Shown here piece by piece: positions 8,871 to 17,200 of a stretch of DNA of 64,000 bases (its first letter is position 1; each line of letters opens with the position of its first letter). This DNA comes from Pedobacter alluvionis (lineage in GTDB: Bacteria > Bacteroidota > Bacteroidia > Sphingobacteriales > Sphingobacteriaceae). The notes below the pieces were generated by a model. It was not told the DNA's origin, did no database searches, and saw only the letters and a list, made by a program, of their open reading frames with translations. The DNA is taken from NCBI RefSeq assembly GCF_003664035.1, contig NZ_RCCK01000015.1, positions 186,001 through 250,000 of the forward strand. The letters run 5' to 3'. The translations under genes and the position numbers were made by a program.

Positions 8871-9026
8871 ATTTAGTGGTCGGTCGCCACCCTGATTTGA
8901 CAGCTATCGGATCAGCATGACGCATCTTTTTTAGGTAAAACCAATTAAACCTTTACTATGCTCTGTCCGTCAAAATAAAACACAGTATAAAGCTTGAATT
9001 TATTTTTCAATTTAAAAGGTTACGTT

Positions 9027-9185
9027 ATGAAAAGGATTGTAAATGTATTGCTCTTGTTGGTTATGGCGGTTAATTTTAGTGCATGCGTAGTAAGCGCGCG
9101 TGTACCAAGGGCACATTGGGTACGTGGGCATTATAATGTTGGCCCTTATGGTGGTCGGTATTGGGTGCCAGGACATTACCGTTAA
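9027..9185 (+). CDS. Small lipoprotein with HY/WVPGHY-type repeats
   Basis: A 52-aa protein. The ATG at 9027 gives a clean lipoprotein signal (MKRIVNVLLLLV, lipobox NFSAC with Cys20), so the earlier ATG at 8994 is not needed. The mature part is only about 32 residues with a repeated pattern: AHWVRGHYN, then YGGRYWVPGHYR. Many small secreted Bacteroidota and proteobacterial proteins carry such W-x-x-G-H-Y repeats; no function is known. A hairpin terminator follows the stop codon, which supports it as a real gene. Confidence 0.75.
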   Translation: MKRIVNVLLLLVMAVNFSACVVSARVPRAHWVRGHYNVGPYGGRYWVPGHYR

Positions 9186-9198
9186 GCAAATTATTACC

Positions 9199-9230
9199 AT
9201 CGCCGCCATAAAAATATGACGGCGATTTGT
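9199..9230 (+). terminator. Rho-independent terminator after the small lipoprotein gene
   Basis: A 12-bp stem with one mismatch (ATCGCCGCCATA / TATGACGGCGAT, loop AAAA) is followed by TTGTTTT. Confidence 0.8.
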
Positions 9231-9782
9231 TTTATAGCCTTGCCATAAAATGTGAACACATAATTTAAGCGATTGCTGATTTAGATTACAGGAATAGAAA
9301 TGATGCATTAGGGTGCTATTAATCCCCAATTTAGCATATAAAACGAGATCACTTTACAGATCAGCGTTAAATTAAAGAAAGACGTAAAGCGTTGGGCATT
9401 ACTGTTTAAACGTTTAAAGATAAAGCAGAGGTTAGTAAAGATCTGATTTTCTGGATTGAAAACATCAACACTACCCATCTTTAATGGTGCTGATGGATAT
9501 TATTAAAAGTTTTCAGATAGGGTCTAAACAGCTTTTTTTAAGGGCATTAATTTTTATAAAGATGGTACAATAGATTGTAAATCTTAATTTTTAAAGGTTT
9601 GATATTCAGTTTTAAACATGTAAAACAGTCCTCCGCTGTAAAGGAAGGATTGTTTTCTTAAATAATAATTGAATTAATTTTTGCATAAATAGTTTAAAAG
9701 CGCTAATATTGCACTCCCAAAACGAGCAATGGTATTTAGCTGCAAAGTGTAAATAACCGCCGTTTTAGGAAACGACCAGTAC
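9231..9782. other. Non-coding stretch before tRNA-Asn, with a hairpin
   Basis: No intact gene. Short frames around 9370-9470 look like decayed coding sequence but cannot be assigned. A terminator-like hairpin at 9623-9656 (AACAGTCCTCC ... GGAAGGATTGTTTTC) ends whatever was transcribed here. The AT-rich region immediately before 9783 should hold the tRNA promoter. Confidence 0.4.
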
Positions 9783-9859
9783 TCCTTCTTAGCTCAGCTG
9801 GTTAGAGCATCTGACTGTTAATCAGAGGGTCGCTGGTTCGAGCCCAGCAGAGGGAGCCA
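9783..9859 (+). tRNA. tRNA-Asn (anticodon GUU)
   Basis: A complete cloverleaf can be drawn. The acceptor stem is TCCTTCT paired with AGAGGGA (one G-U). The D arm is AGCTCAGCTGGTTAGAGC, the anticodon arm is CTGACTGTTAATCAG with GTT in the loop, and the T arm is CTGGTTCGAGCCCAG. The discriminator G and an encoded CCA follow. A terminator hairpin starts two bases after CCA. The part from the anticodon loop onward is duplicated at 38,951, making this the likely integration target of the downstream island. Confidence 0.97.
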
Positions 9860-9953
9860 AAACCCACGACGAAAGTTGTGGGTTTTTTGCGTTTAGGGCT
9901 GGGCGAGAAGTTTATCTTGAGCGCACACGAAGGGAGCCCAGCAGAGGGAGCAA
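9815..9953 (+). repeat. Left direct repeat (attL-like) covering the 3' part of tRNA-Asn
   Basis: This 139-base segment runs from the anticodon loop (CTGTTAATCAG) through the tRNA 3' end, the terminator hairpin, and a second 17-base copy of the tRNA 3' end (GAGCCCAGCAGAGGGAG at 9934-9950, identical to 9840-9856). It is repeated in direct orientation at 38,951-39,090 with only scattered differences, including compensatory changes in the terminator stem. Confidence 0.85.
9861..9888 (+). terminator. Terminator downstream of tRNA-Asn
   Basis: Stem AACCCACGAC/GTTGTGGGTT (G-U tolerated) with loop GAAA, running into six Ts. It is carried inside the left direct repeat. Confidence 0.85.
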
Positions 9954-9996
9954 AGATTTTCAAGTCTGAAAATCACATAAAAACCCCATTTCTAGC
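9944..9996 (+). repeat. Repeat unit shared with the copy near 43.0 kb
   Basis: GAGGGAGCAAAGATTTTCAAG followed by TCTGAAAATCACATAAAA and CATTTCTAGC recurs with few changes at 42,988-43,039. It begins in the second tRNA 3'-end copy and extends into sequence not present at 39.1 kb, so it marks a junction separate from the 39.1-kb repeat. Confidence 0.75.
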
Positions 9997-10187
9997 GATG
10001 GAATGGAGTTTTTTATTTTCATAACAAGAAGTTTCTTACTCCAACTTGTCTTTCAATAGCCAAATAATGTTAAGTTTTACAGGAAAAACTGTCGAATTTA
10101 ACGTATGACTTTTACAAATATTTAACAAAGAAAATCCCGCGATTTAGGACTTCCGGTATCCGTAAACGCATTTTTTTTCAAGTTAAA

Positions 10188-10469
10188 TTGGCAACAGTTG
10201 ATGCAAAAATCTACTTTCACCATTACAAAAATGATGGTAAGTGCAATGTAAAGATCAGAATTTACCACAAAAACCAGCAGAGGTTCATCGAAACGACACA
10301 CATTCTCTGCGACAAACAGTTAAAAAGGCATCCCGAAAACAAGCGGGAGTTCTTAGTCAAAGATCAGTTTTTTAAAACACTGATCAATTCCGAATTGGAC
10401 AGCTGTAGATTGGCCATTAGCAACCTTTTAAGCGTGTTTTTGGCCAAACACAGAGTAGAAGACTCATAA
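10188..10469 (+). pseudogene. Truncated tyrosine recombinase (integrase), N-terminal arm-binding domain only
   Basis: A 93-aa frame, opening with a TTG codon, that resembles the Arm-DNA-binding domain at the start of Bacteroidota tyrosine recombinases: VDAKIYFHHYKNDGKCNVKIRIY, then QQRFIETTHILC, and KQLKRHPENKREF (strand-strand-strand-helix, with the helix FLVKDQFFKTLINSEL). Full integrases run to about 400 aa with core-binding and catalytic (R-H-R-Y) domains. Here the frame stops at 10,467-10,469 and no catalytic domain is found in the following 460 bases. Its position 235 bases inside the attL-like repeat is where an island integrase should be. Most likely a decayed integrase; a small free-standing protein is possible but less likely. 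Confidence 0.65.
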
Positions 10470-10931
10470 TCTTTTGGTCTATAAGTTTGTCAGGTTTTTC
10501 TGTTAAACTTGACGATTTTCGATGAGAAATTAATACTCATGTCAGATCTGGGTGCTATTGAATTGAGGGCCATTTGTTGACAATATTTATTAATCTGAAA
10601 GAATTGAATCTGTGATATTTGAAAAATATAGATTAATTGCCAGAAGCCTTTTTAATGATGATGGGGTAACCTAATAGACAAACATTTTCATGGAAAAGAA
10701 ATCGAACAAAATGCGCTCGGCATTTTAGGAATAATACGCAGGGTAATACTTCAAAATGTTTATGCCTCTGTAAAACATTTTTAATTTTTTATATCCCGAT
10801 TTTTCAACTGTTACGTCTTTATGAAATATAAACCTGAGCTTGCTTTCAACGAATTAATGGTTTAGCAGACAATCCGTAATCGATATAACCAGGCGAAAGG
10901 CGATTTAAACTACCATTCGCCAGGAAAATAA
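10470..10931. other. Intergenic region between the integrase remnant and the redoxin gene
   Basis: No gene seen; short frames do not resemble an integrase C-terminus. Contains the ECF-type promoter-like motif at 10791-10820 (listed separately). A short inverted repeat, GGCGAAAGGCG with the later CATTCGCC, is near 10,893-10,920. Confidence 0.4.
10791..10820 (+). promoter_or_regulatory. Promoter-like motif shared with the FecR gene upstream region
   Basis: The 30-base segment begins ATATCCCGATTTT and ends CGTCTTT. It matches the segment at 12834-12863 at 22 of 30 positions, with conserved blocks at both ends (ATATCCCGATTTT and GTCTTT). It lies 111 bases before the redoxin ATG. A shared, spaced two-block motif in front of genes of an ECF sigma locus suggests a -35/-10 pair read by that sigma factor; this is inference. 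Confidence 0.45.
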
Positions 10932-12065
10932 ATGAAAATAAATACAATGAGACAATACAGCATACTAGCCATTTTAGTCCTCACTTTAAATCTAGCATCC
11001 GCACAGGATAAATCCTATCTGGTTCACGGAACAGTTAATGGTGCAATTAAGGATGGAAAAAAAATATATTCTTACTATGTCAACGGACAGGATGTGGTAA
11101 TGGATTCTACAACGGTAGTAAATGGGGCTTACACTTTGAAAGGTACAGTTCCCGGCCAGGTCCTTCTTCATCTTGGAGGACGCAGACTTGGAGGTGATGC
11201 CAAGATATTCGTTAGTCCATCATCAAAAATTGAGGTAATCCATAACAAAACCTTAAAAGATGTGACCGCTTCAGGGTCATTATCTAATACAGAATACAAT
11301 AAAGTGCGAACGGCATTGAATGTTTATTATAAGCAAATGGAGGATTTTGATGTGTTGAATATCGCCGCCAGAAAAGCTAAAGATACCGCCAGGGTTAAGT
11401 CGATACGGGCTGACAGTAAAAAGGTTTATGATAGTATGATCGAGGAGGTCTATCCAAATTACATCAAACGCAATACAAATTCCCCAATTGCGCTCGCTAT
11501 GCTTGATGAATATCTGGGCGGTAGTGTAGATGCAGGCAAACTGGAACCATTATTTCTTCCGCTTTCCAAACAAATCAAGAGCACTCCGGAAGGAAAGCGA
11601 TGGGCAGAAATATTGCGCAGATCAAACACGACCGCGCTGGGAAAAAAAGCACCGGATTTCGTACAAACTGATACGGCCTCTAATCCTATAAAGCTTTCAT
11701 CATTTAGAGGTAAGTATGTATTAGTTGATTTCTGGGCAAGCTGGTGCGGGCCATGTAGAGCTGAAAATCCGAATGTTTTACGAGCCTACCAAAAACTTAA
11801 GGATAAAAAATTTACTGTTATTGGCGTATCGATAGACGATAATAAAAGTGCCTGGCTTAAGGCTATAAAACAAGACAGAATGCCTTGGACGCAAGTTAGC
11901 GACCTCAAGGGAAAAAAGAATGAGGCCGCAATCTTATATGGTGTAGATGCCATTCCTCAAAATTGGTTACTAGATCCAAACGGTATTGTTTTGGGAATTA
12001 ATCTTCGGGGAGCGCATCTGACTGAGCAGATCGAAAAACTAATTGAAACAGCCAAGACCAAATAA
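10932..12065 (+). CDS. DUF4369/TlpA-type thiol-disulfide oxidoreductase
   Basis: A 377-aa secreted redoxin. Signal peptide residues 1-25 (ending NLASAQ). Residues about 28-110 form a beta-rich DUF4369-like domain (VHGTVNGAIKDGKK, VVNGAYTLKG). A helical linker runs from 120 to 230. An AhpC/TSA-type thioredoxin domain starts at about 235 with KAPDFVQTD, then KYVLVDFWASWCGPC (active site 271-275), FTVIGVSIDD and the cis-Pro segment DAIPQNWLLD. The WCGPC active site predicts dithiol exchange in the periplasm or at the outer membrane. No lipobox is visible. It stands just upstream of an ECF sigma/FecR/SusCD locus and shares a promoter-like motif with the FecR gene. A second, split version of the same architecture lies downstream of susD. 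Confidence 0.88.
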   Translation: MKINTMRQYSILAILVLTLNLASAQDKSYLVHGTVNGAIKDGKKIYSYYVNGQDVVMDSTTVVNGAYTLKGTVPGQVLLHLGGRRLGGDAKIFVSPSSKIEVIHNKTLKDVTASGSLSNTEYNKVRTALNVYYKQMEDFDVLNIAARKAKDTARVKSIRADSKKVYDSMIEEVYPNYIKRNTNSPIALAMLDEYLGGSVDAGKLEPLFLPLSKQIKSTPEGKRWAEILRRSNTTALGKKAPDFVQTDTASNPIKLSSFRGKYVLVDFWASWCGPCRAENPNVLRAYQKLKDKKFTVIGVSIDDNKSAWLKAIKQDRMPWTQVSDLKGKKNEAAILYGVDAIPQNWLLDPNGIVLGINLRGAHLTEQIEKLIETAKTK

Positions 12066-12152
12066 GAGCAATAGAATAACATAAGAAAAAATGAATTTTT
12101 GGATAATGCGATCTCCCCTTAAGCCATTTAGTGCACATTCTTTTTCAATTTG

Positions 12153-12160
12153 TATATTTG
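12153..12160 (+). promoter_or_regulatory. Putative -7 box for the ECF sigma gene
   Basis: TATATTTG fits TAnnTTTG, 19 bases before the ATG at 12180. Because it overlaps the earlier TTG start option at 12150, it supports the downstream start. Confidence 0.5.
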
Positions 12161-12179
12161 GCAAAAGTATACGTCGAAA

Positions 12180-12770
12180 ATGGCAATCAAGCCCCTTCCT
12201 AACGAAAAAGATTTGCTGCAAAGAATTGCGGAAGGGGATGACCGGGCCTTTGTTGAACTATTCCATGCTTATCATGAGCCCTTGGCGAAGTATGTGTACA
12301 CACTTTTAGAGTCAGTGCAAATGTGTGAGGAGATTGTGCAAGATGTTTTCGTAAAGATTTGGGAAAACAGGGAAGCGCTCCCGAAGTTGGACAAGTTCAC
12401 GTCTTATTTATTTATCCTGACAAGAAATTACACTATAAATTGCCTCAGAAAGATTATAAAGGACAGAAAGCACGGACAGTTATATGTAGATGATATTCTT
12501 CATTCGGGTGATGATACAGGCATGTTCAAGTTGGACGACGAATATCAAGATGTCCTCAATCGTGCAGTTGCACAGCTTCCGCAATCTCAACAAAAAGTAC
12601 TTATGCTGAGACAGCAAGGATTAAAGACCAGAGAAATTGCTGAACAAATGGGTATATCTACCGACTCGGTCAAAAAATACCAACAATGGGCAGCCAGTTC
12701 GGTTTCTAAGTTCATCAAATCACATACCGCCTTAGGAGTTTTATTGGCTATCATCAAATATCAGCAATAA
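12180..12770 (+). CDS. ECF-type RNA polymerase sigma-70 factor
   Basis: A 196-aa ECF sigma factor. MAIKPLPNEKDLLQRIAEGDD begins the protein and leads into region 2 (AFVELFHAYHEPLAKYVY, EEIVQDVFVKIWENRE, with the -10-recognition helix FTSYLFILTRNYTINCLRK). Region 4 follows at about 130-185: RAVAQLPQSQQKVLMLR, then the helix-turn-helix LKTREIAEQMGISTDSVKKY. In Bacteroidota such factors drive SusC/SusD operons and are held by a FecR-type anti-sigma factor, here the next gene. A TAnnTTTG box directly upstream fits housekeeping transcription of the sigma gene itself. The C-terminal ~20 residues are hydrophobic (ALGVLLAIIKY), a common feature of this subgroup. Confidence 0.95.
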   Translation: MAIKPLPNEKDLLQRIAEGDDRAFVELFHAYHEPLAKYVYTLLESVQMCEEIVQDVFVKIWENREALPKLDKFTSYLFILTRNYTINCLRKIIKDRKHGQLYVDDILHSGDDTGMFKLDDEYQDVLNRAVAQLPQSQQKVLMLRQQGLKTREIAEQMGISTDSVKKYQQWAASSVSKFIKSHTALGVLLAIIKYQQ

Positions 12771-12833
12771 TTGTTCACTCATTTTGTGCTGAATTTCGAT
12801 TATAAATAAATTTCATTATTTTTTTCAAATTCT

Positions 12834-12863
12834 ATATCCCGATTTTGAAATCTATGTGTCTTT
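12834..12863 (+). promoter_or_regulatory. Promoter-like motif upstream of fecR (pairs with 10791-10820)
   Basis: ATATCCCGATTTT, then a spacer, then TGTGTCTTT; 52 bases before the FecR start. It matches the motif upstream of the redoxin gene at 22 of 30 positions. A weaker version (a T-rich block, then CGTGTGTATT, minus strand) lies in the sigma/FecR gap of the 52-58 kb locus. Confidence 0.45.
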
Positions 12864-12914
12864 AAAGGAGAGTGGACTTGGGTTACTTAGGTCTTCAATT
12901 AGAATAGAAAAAAA

Positions 12915-14090
12915 GTGGACGAAAGACTAAATTATTTATTCAGGAAGCAGTTAGCTGACGAATGCTCTACGCAAGAGCGGCAGGAATTAATCCTGTTGCT
13001 TGCCGACCAGGGCAATGATCTTCAGGCCAAGGATCTGTTAAAGGATTATTGGGAAACATTTGATGAAACAATTCACCCAAGCGTGTTCGAAAGCGGTCAA
13101 GGAGATCGGATGATAAATAATATATTAACAGATTACGTTTATACCACATCGAAACCAGTAAAAACCTTTAGCCTTTGGCCACGCATTGCAATTGCTGCCG
13201 CAGTTATGATTGTGGTTTCTATTGCAGGACTTTATTTCTATAATAATAACAAGTCTGAACAGGTTGTTTCTAATTTAGGGCAGAACATTTTTCCTGCTAA
13301 TAATGGAGCTACCCTTACTTTGGCTAACGGAAAAAAAATTAACCTTTCGGGTGCAGGTAGTGGGGAACTTGCAAAAGAGGGCAGTGTTATCATAACTAAA
13401 ACCGCAAATGGGAAATTGATTTATCAGGTTAGTGGGGAAACAAATCAAGCTAATTCCATAAATACGATATCTACCCCTAAAGGAGAAACTTACCAGGTGG
13501 GTTTGCCCGACGGTTCTATGGTTTGGCTTAACGCTGCTTCTTCATTAACCTATTCAGCTAAACTGGTAGTTGATGGTAAACGGAGCGTGAAACTTGATGG
13601 CGAAGCTTATTTTGAGGTAGCAAAAGATAGGCGTCATCCATTTGTGGTACAAAGTAAAGGGCAAGAAGTGGAGGTTTTGGGTACACATTTCAATATTAAC
13701 TCTTATGCTGATGAGCCTAATGTGTCAACGACATTATTAGAAGGTTCCGTTCAGGTGAGCAGTGGGAAAGATCAAAAGAAAATCAAACCTGGAGAGCAAG
13801 CAACTTCTAATGGTGCAGCGATTGCAGTCGCACCAGCGAATGTAGAGCAAGTTGTAAGTTGGACAAAAGGAGATTTTCATTTAAATCATGTGAATTTCAA
13901 AACAGCAATGCGGGAAATTGCCAGATGGTATGATGTGGAGGTTATTTACGACGCCTCTGTGCCAAATGACATGGTATCTGGCGGATGGATATCAAGAGAT
14001 CAACCACTTTCGGCAGTTCTGAGATCTATCGAATCCTCAGGTCTTGTTAAGTTTAAAGTGAAGGATCGAAAAATTTACGTCACGCAATAA
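12915..14090 (+). CDS. FecR-family anti-sigma factor
   Basis: A 391-aa inner-membrane regulator that should relay a signal from the SusC-type receptor to the ECF sigma factor. The cytoplasmic N-terminus (about 1-85) contains the expected short helical sigma-binding region. One membrane segment lies at about 89-109 (SLWPRIAIAAAVMIVV...). The periplasmic FecR domain is at about 185-290 (TPKGETYQVGLPDGSMVWLNA, GEAYFEVAKDRRHPFVV, VEVLGTHFNINSY). The C-terminal DUF4974 domain is at about 320-391 (FHLNHVNFKTAMREIARWYDVEV). Translation appears to start at GTG (12915); no ATG fits better. It lies 144 bases after the sigma gene, with its own promoter-like motif. Confidence 0.94.
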   Translation: MDERLNYLFRKQLADECSTQERQELILLLADQGNDLQAKDLLKDYWETFDETIHPSVFESGQGDRMINNILTDYVYTTSKPVKTFSLWPRIAIAAAVMIVVSIAGLYFYNNNKSEQVVSNLGQNIFPANNGATLTLANGKKINLSGAGSGELAKEGSVIITKTANGKLIYQVSGETNQANSINTISTPKGETYQVGLPDGSMVWLNAASSLTYSAKLVVDGKRSVKLDGEAYFEVAKDRRHPFVVQSKGQEVEVLGTHFNINSYADEPNVSTTLLEGSVQVSSGKDQKKIKPGEQATSNGAAIAVAPANVEQVVSWTKGDFHLNHVNFKTAMREIARWYDVEVIYDASVPNDMVSGGWISRDQPLSAVLRSIESSGLVKFKVKDRKIYVTQ

Positions 14091-14179
14091 TATAGAACCA
14101 AATCAATCAACTATATCAATAACCTAAAACCAAACCAACATGAAGAAAAATCTACAAAATCAGACTTAGAAACAGAAAA

Positions 14180-14208
14180 AACCAGCCCTAACATTGTTAG
14201 CACTGGTT
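14180..14208 (+). other. Hairpin in the FecR-SusC leader
   Basis: AACCAG and CTAAC pair with GTTAG and CTGGTT around a 3-base loop, with a 2x2 internal bulge. It lies between fecR and susC, at the same relative place as the hairpin at 56,339-56,362 in the other locus, and could be an attenuator or mRNA-processing element. Confidence 0.45.
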
Positions 14209-14289
14209 CAGCTTGGAATTAACTTATCGTTTATCACAGCATCCTTCTCCGTCGAAAGTTGGGGATGTCTGTAAAACCAACCTAAACAA

Positions 14290-17200
14290 ATGTATAGAAT
14301 TTATACTATATGTACAGCTGTTTCTAAACCTCTGTATTCAAAAATTATGCTAATTATGCGATTAACTACCGTTATACTTCTAGCATCTCTCTTACAGGTC
14401 AGTGCAGCAACATTTGGCCAGAAAGTTACGCTAAACAAAAAAAATGCCCCGTTAGAATCTGTATTACGAGAGATCAGAACTCAAACTGGTTATGACTTCT
14501 TTTACGATGCTAAAATCCTTCCTAAGGATAAAAAAATTGATGTTGCCGTAAAAGATGCGACTATCGATGAAGTACTAAGATCTATTTTAACAGGTATCCC
14601 GCTTAGTTATACGATTGATGGTACAATTATCTCCATAAAAAAGCCTGAAGAGCCTTCGTTTATAGAAAGGCTTCGTTCCAAATTTGCAGAGATTGATGTC
14701 CGGGGACGAGTTGTCGACGAAAATGGAAATCCAATGCAAGGGGCTTCAATCTCCCTCAAAATCAACCCTAGAAAAGCAGTCACAAATGAAAAAGGAGAAT
14801 TCTATCTACAGGGTATTGATGAAAAAGAGATTATCATTATTGTTTTTGTAGGTTACGAACCAATTGAAGTAGCTGCTAAACGGGATATTGGAACCATCCG
14901 ACTAGTTCCGTCAAATACCGAACTTTCCGGAGTAGAAGTTAAATATAATACTGGCTATCAGCAGGTGTCCAGAGATCGCAGCGCCGGATCATTTGCTAAG
15001 CCTGATTTAAAAGTGATGCTAAATAGAACAAGTACAGCCAATATCATTACGCGACTTGAAGGTTTAGTTCCCGGTTTAACTACCCGGGGGCCTGCGGGCG
15101 TATTAGTCCGTGGACAAAGTTCACTTAATGCAGGGACAGCCCCTTTGATAGTAATTGATGGGATTGAGTTCGATGGAACTATTGATCAGTTAACCAGGTT
15201 GAATGCCCAGGATGTAGAAGACATTAACATTCTTAAGGACGCTACTTCTGCTTCGATTTGGGGAGCAAAAGCAGCCAACGGGGTTATCGTAATTACCACA
15301 AAAAAAGGTAAGGCAGGTGATAAACTAAAAATCGACTATGATGGTTATTTCGCCTTTCAGGGTCGGCCAGATCTTGATTATGTTCAAAGACTAAATTCTC
15401 AGCAGTTTATCTCCGTAGCTCGCGAACTGTTTCCACAATATTATCCAACTAATAGTAGATACACCGGAGTTACTTCAGTTTTTAATAGCCTTCCCCATCT
15501 GCAGATCCAATATGATCTTGTTAGAAAAAAAATTACAAAGGGACAGGCTGATTTCAAATTGGACAGTTTAGCTAACCTGTCAAATACGAATCAGATTGCC
15601 GATCTGTTTGTTCGTGACGCGTCTTCGCTAAACCAAACAATTTCAGTTTCCGGTGGCGGCAAAGCACACACTTTTTATGGATCTTTAAATCATATCGGAA
15701 CCCAAAATAATACTCCTGGCACACAGAACAATCAATATAAAATAAATTTAAACAACAATTTTGTCTTTGGTAAACGGATTACAGCTTCTGTTAATGCCGA
15801 TTTAACAAATAGTGTTGTAAGAACTGGAAATACGTATAATCCAAACCGTACAATTGTTCCCTATCAAATGTTTCAGGATGCTAATGGTAATCCTTTAAAC
15901 GTTAATTATTTAGGTAGTTTACCGAACGGTAACGCATTTCCAGATTCGCTCAGGACTATTTATCAATCAAGAAGCAGACTCGATTTGAATTACAACCCTG
16001 TTCTGGAGCAAGATAGAGCATATAGTACAATTAATGGCTTATATGCCAGGTTGGTAGGTAGCGTCAACGTAAATATTCTAAAAGGACTTGATTTTCAGGG
16101 CACATATGGTTACAACGTTAGTAATGTAAACACAAGAGATGTGCTCAATGAGAATAGTTACGCTATGAGGATGCAGGTAATGCAATTCACAGTGGCCGCT
16201 AATCCTACAGTAACACCAGTTTATAATATACCTGCCATTGGCGGAAGATTAAATACGTCGACAAATACCTCAAATGCATGGACATTAAGGAATCAATTGG
16301 TTTATAACCGAGATTGGAATAAACACCAGTTATCAATAATGGCCGGTCAACAGGCAACCAGTAGTACGCCAGTAAGTACTACAGCCGTGTATTATGGATG
16401 GGATGACCAACTTCAAACTTCAAGGCCGGTAGATTTGGCTAGATTGGCGGCAGGAGTTAGTGGTGCTATAGCGGGAACCGCTACACTTGCTGGAAATAAT
16501 GTTGGCGGTGGAGAGGGACGGGTTGCCAGAACCACTTCTTACTTCGCTAACCTCGGTTATACTTTTGATAGAAAATATACGCTAAACGCAAGTTGGAGAA
16601 TTGATGAAAGTAATTTGTTCGGAAGGGATAAATCCGCACAGAACAGACCTGTATATAGTGTCGGTGGTAAATGGGCTCTGGGTAGAGAAAATTTTATGAA
16701 GCTGGTGAATTGGTTAGATCAACTTGATTTCCGTTTAACCTATGGTATTACCGGAAATGCACCAACAGTTGGGGCTGCGGCATCTTATGATATTTTAACA
16801 GCATCAAATGATGTGAACTATGTTACGGGCGCAGGATTTTTATTGTCATCGCCAGCTAATTCCAAGCTAACCTGGGAAGGAACCAAAGTGTTCAATGCGG
16901 GGATAGATTTTGCTATATTTAAAAATAGATTGAGCGGATCTATAGAAGGCTACATTAAAAAGACGCAAGATCTGATCGGCGACCTGTCTACCTCACCATT
17001 TACTGGTTACGAATTTGTTATTGGCAACTATGGCAATCTCGAGAATAAAGGGATTGATATCGGCCTGAATTCCAATAATATCAGGACCAGGGATTTCACG
17101 TGGAGCAGTGGCTTTACCTTTAGCTATAATAAAAATAAGCTAACACAATTGCGTGGAAACGCACCTGCAACTGGTGCTGCTTTGGTGAGTACCAACAGAC

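Noticed and set aside
9361..9480. Possible decayed gene (KLKKDVKRWALLFKRL-like text)
   Set aside because: Several stops and no recognisable family; kept only as a remark on the non-coding stretch.
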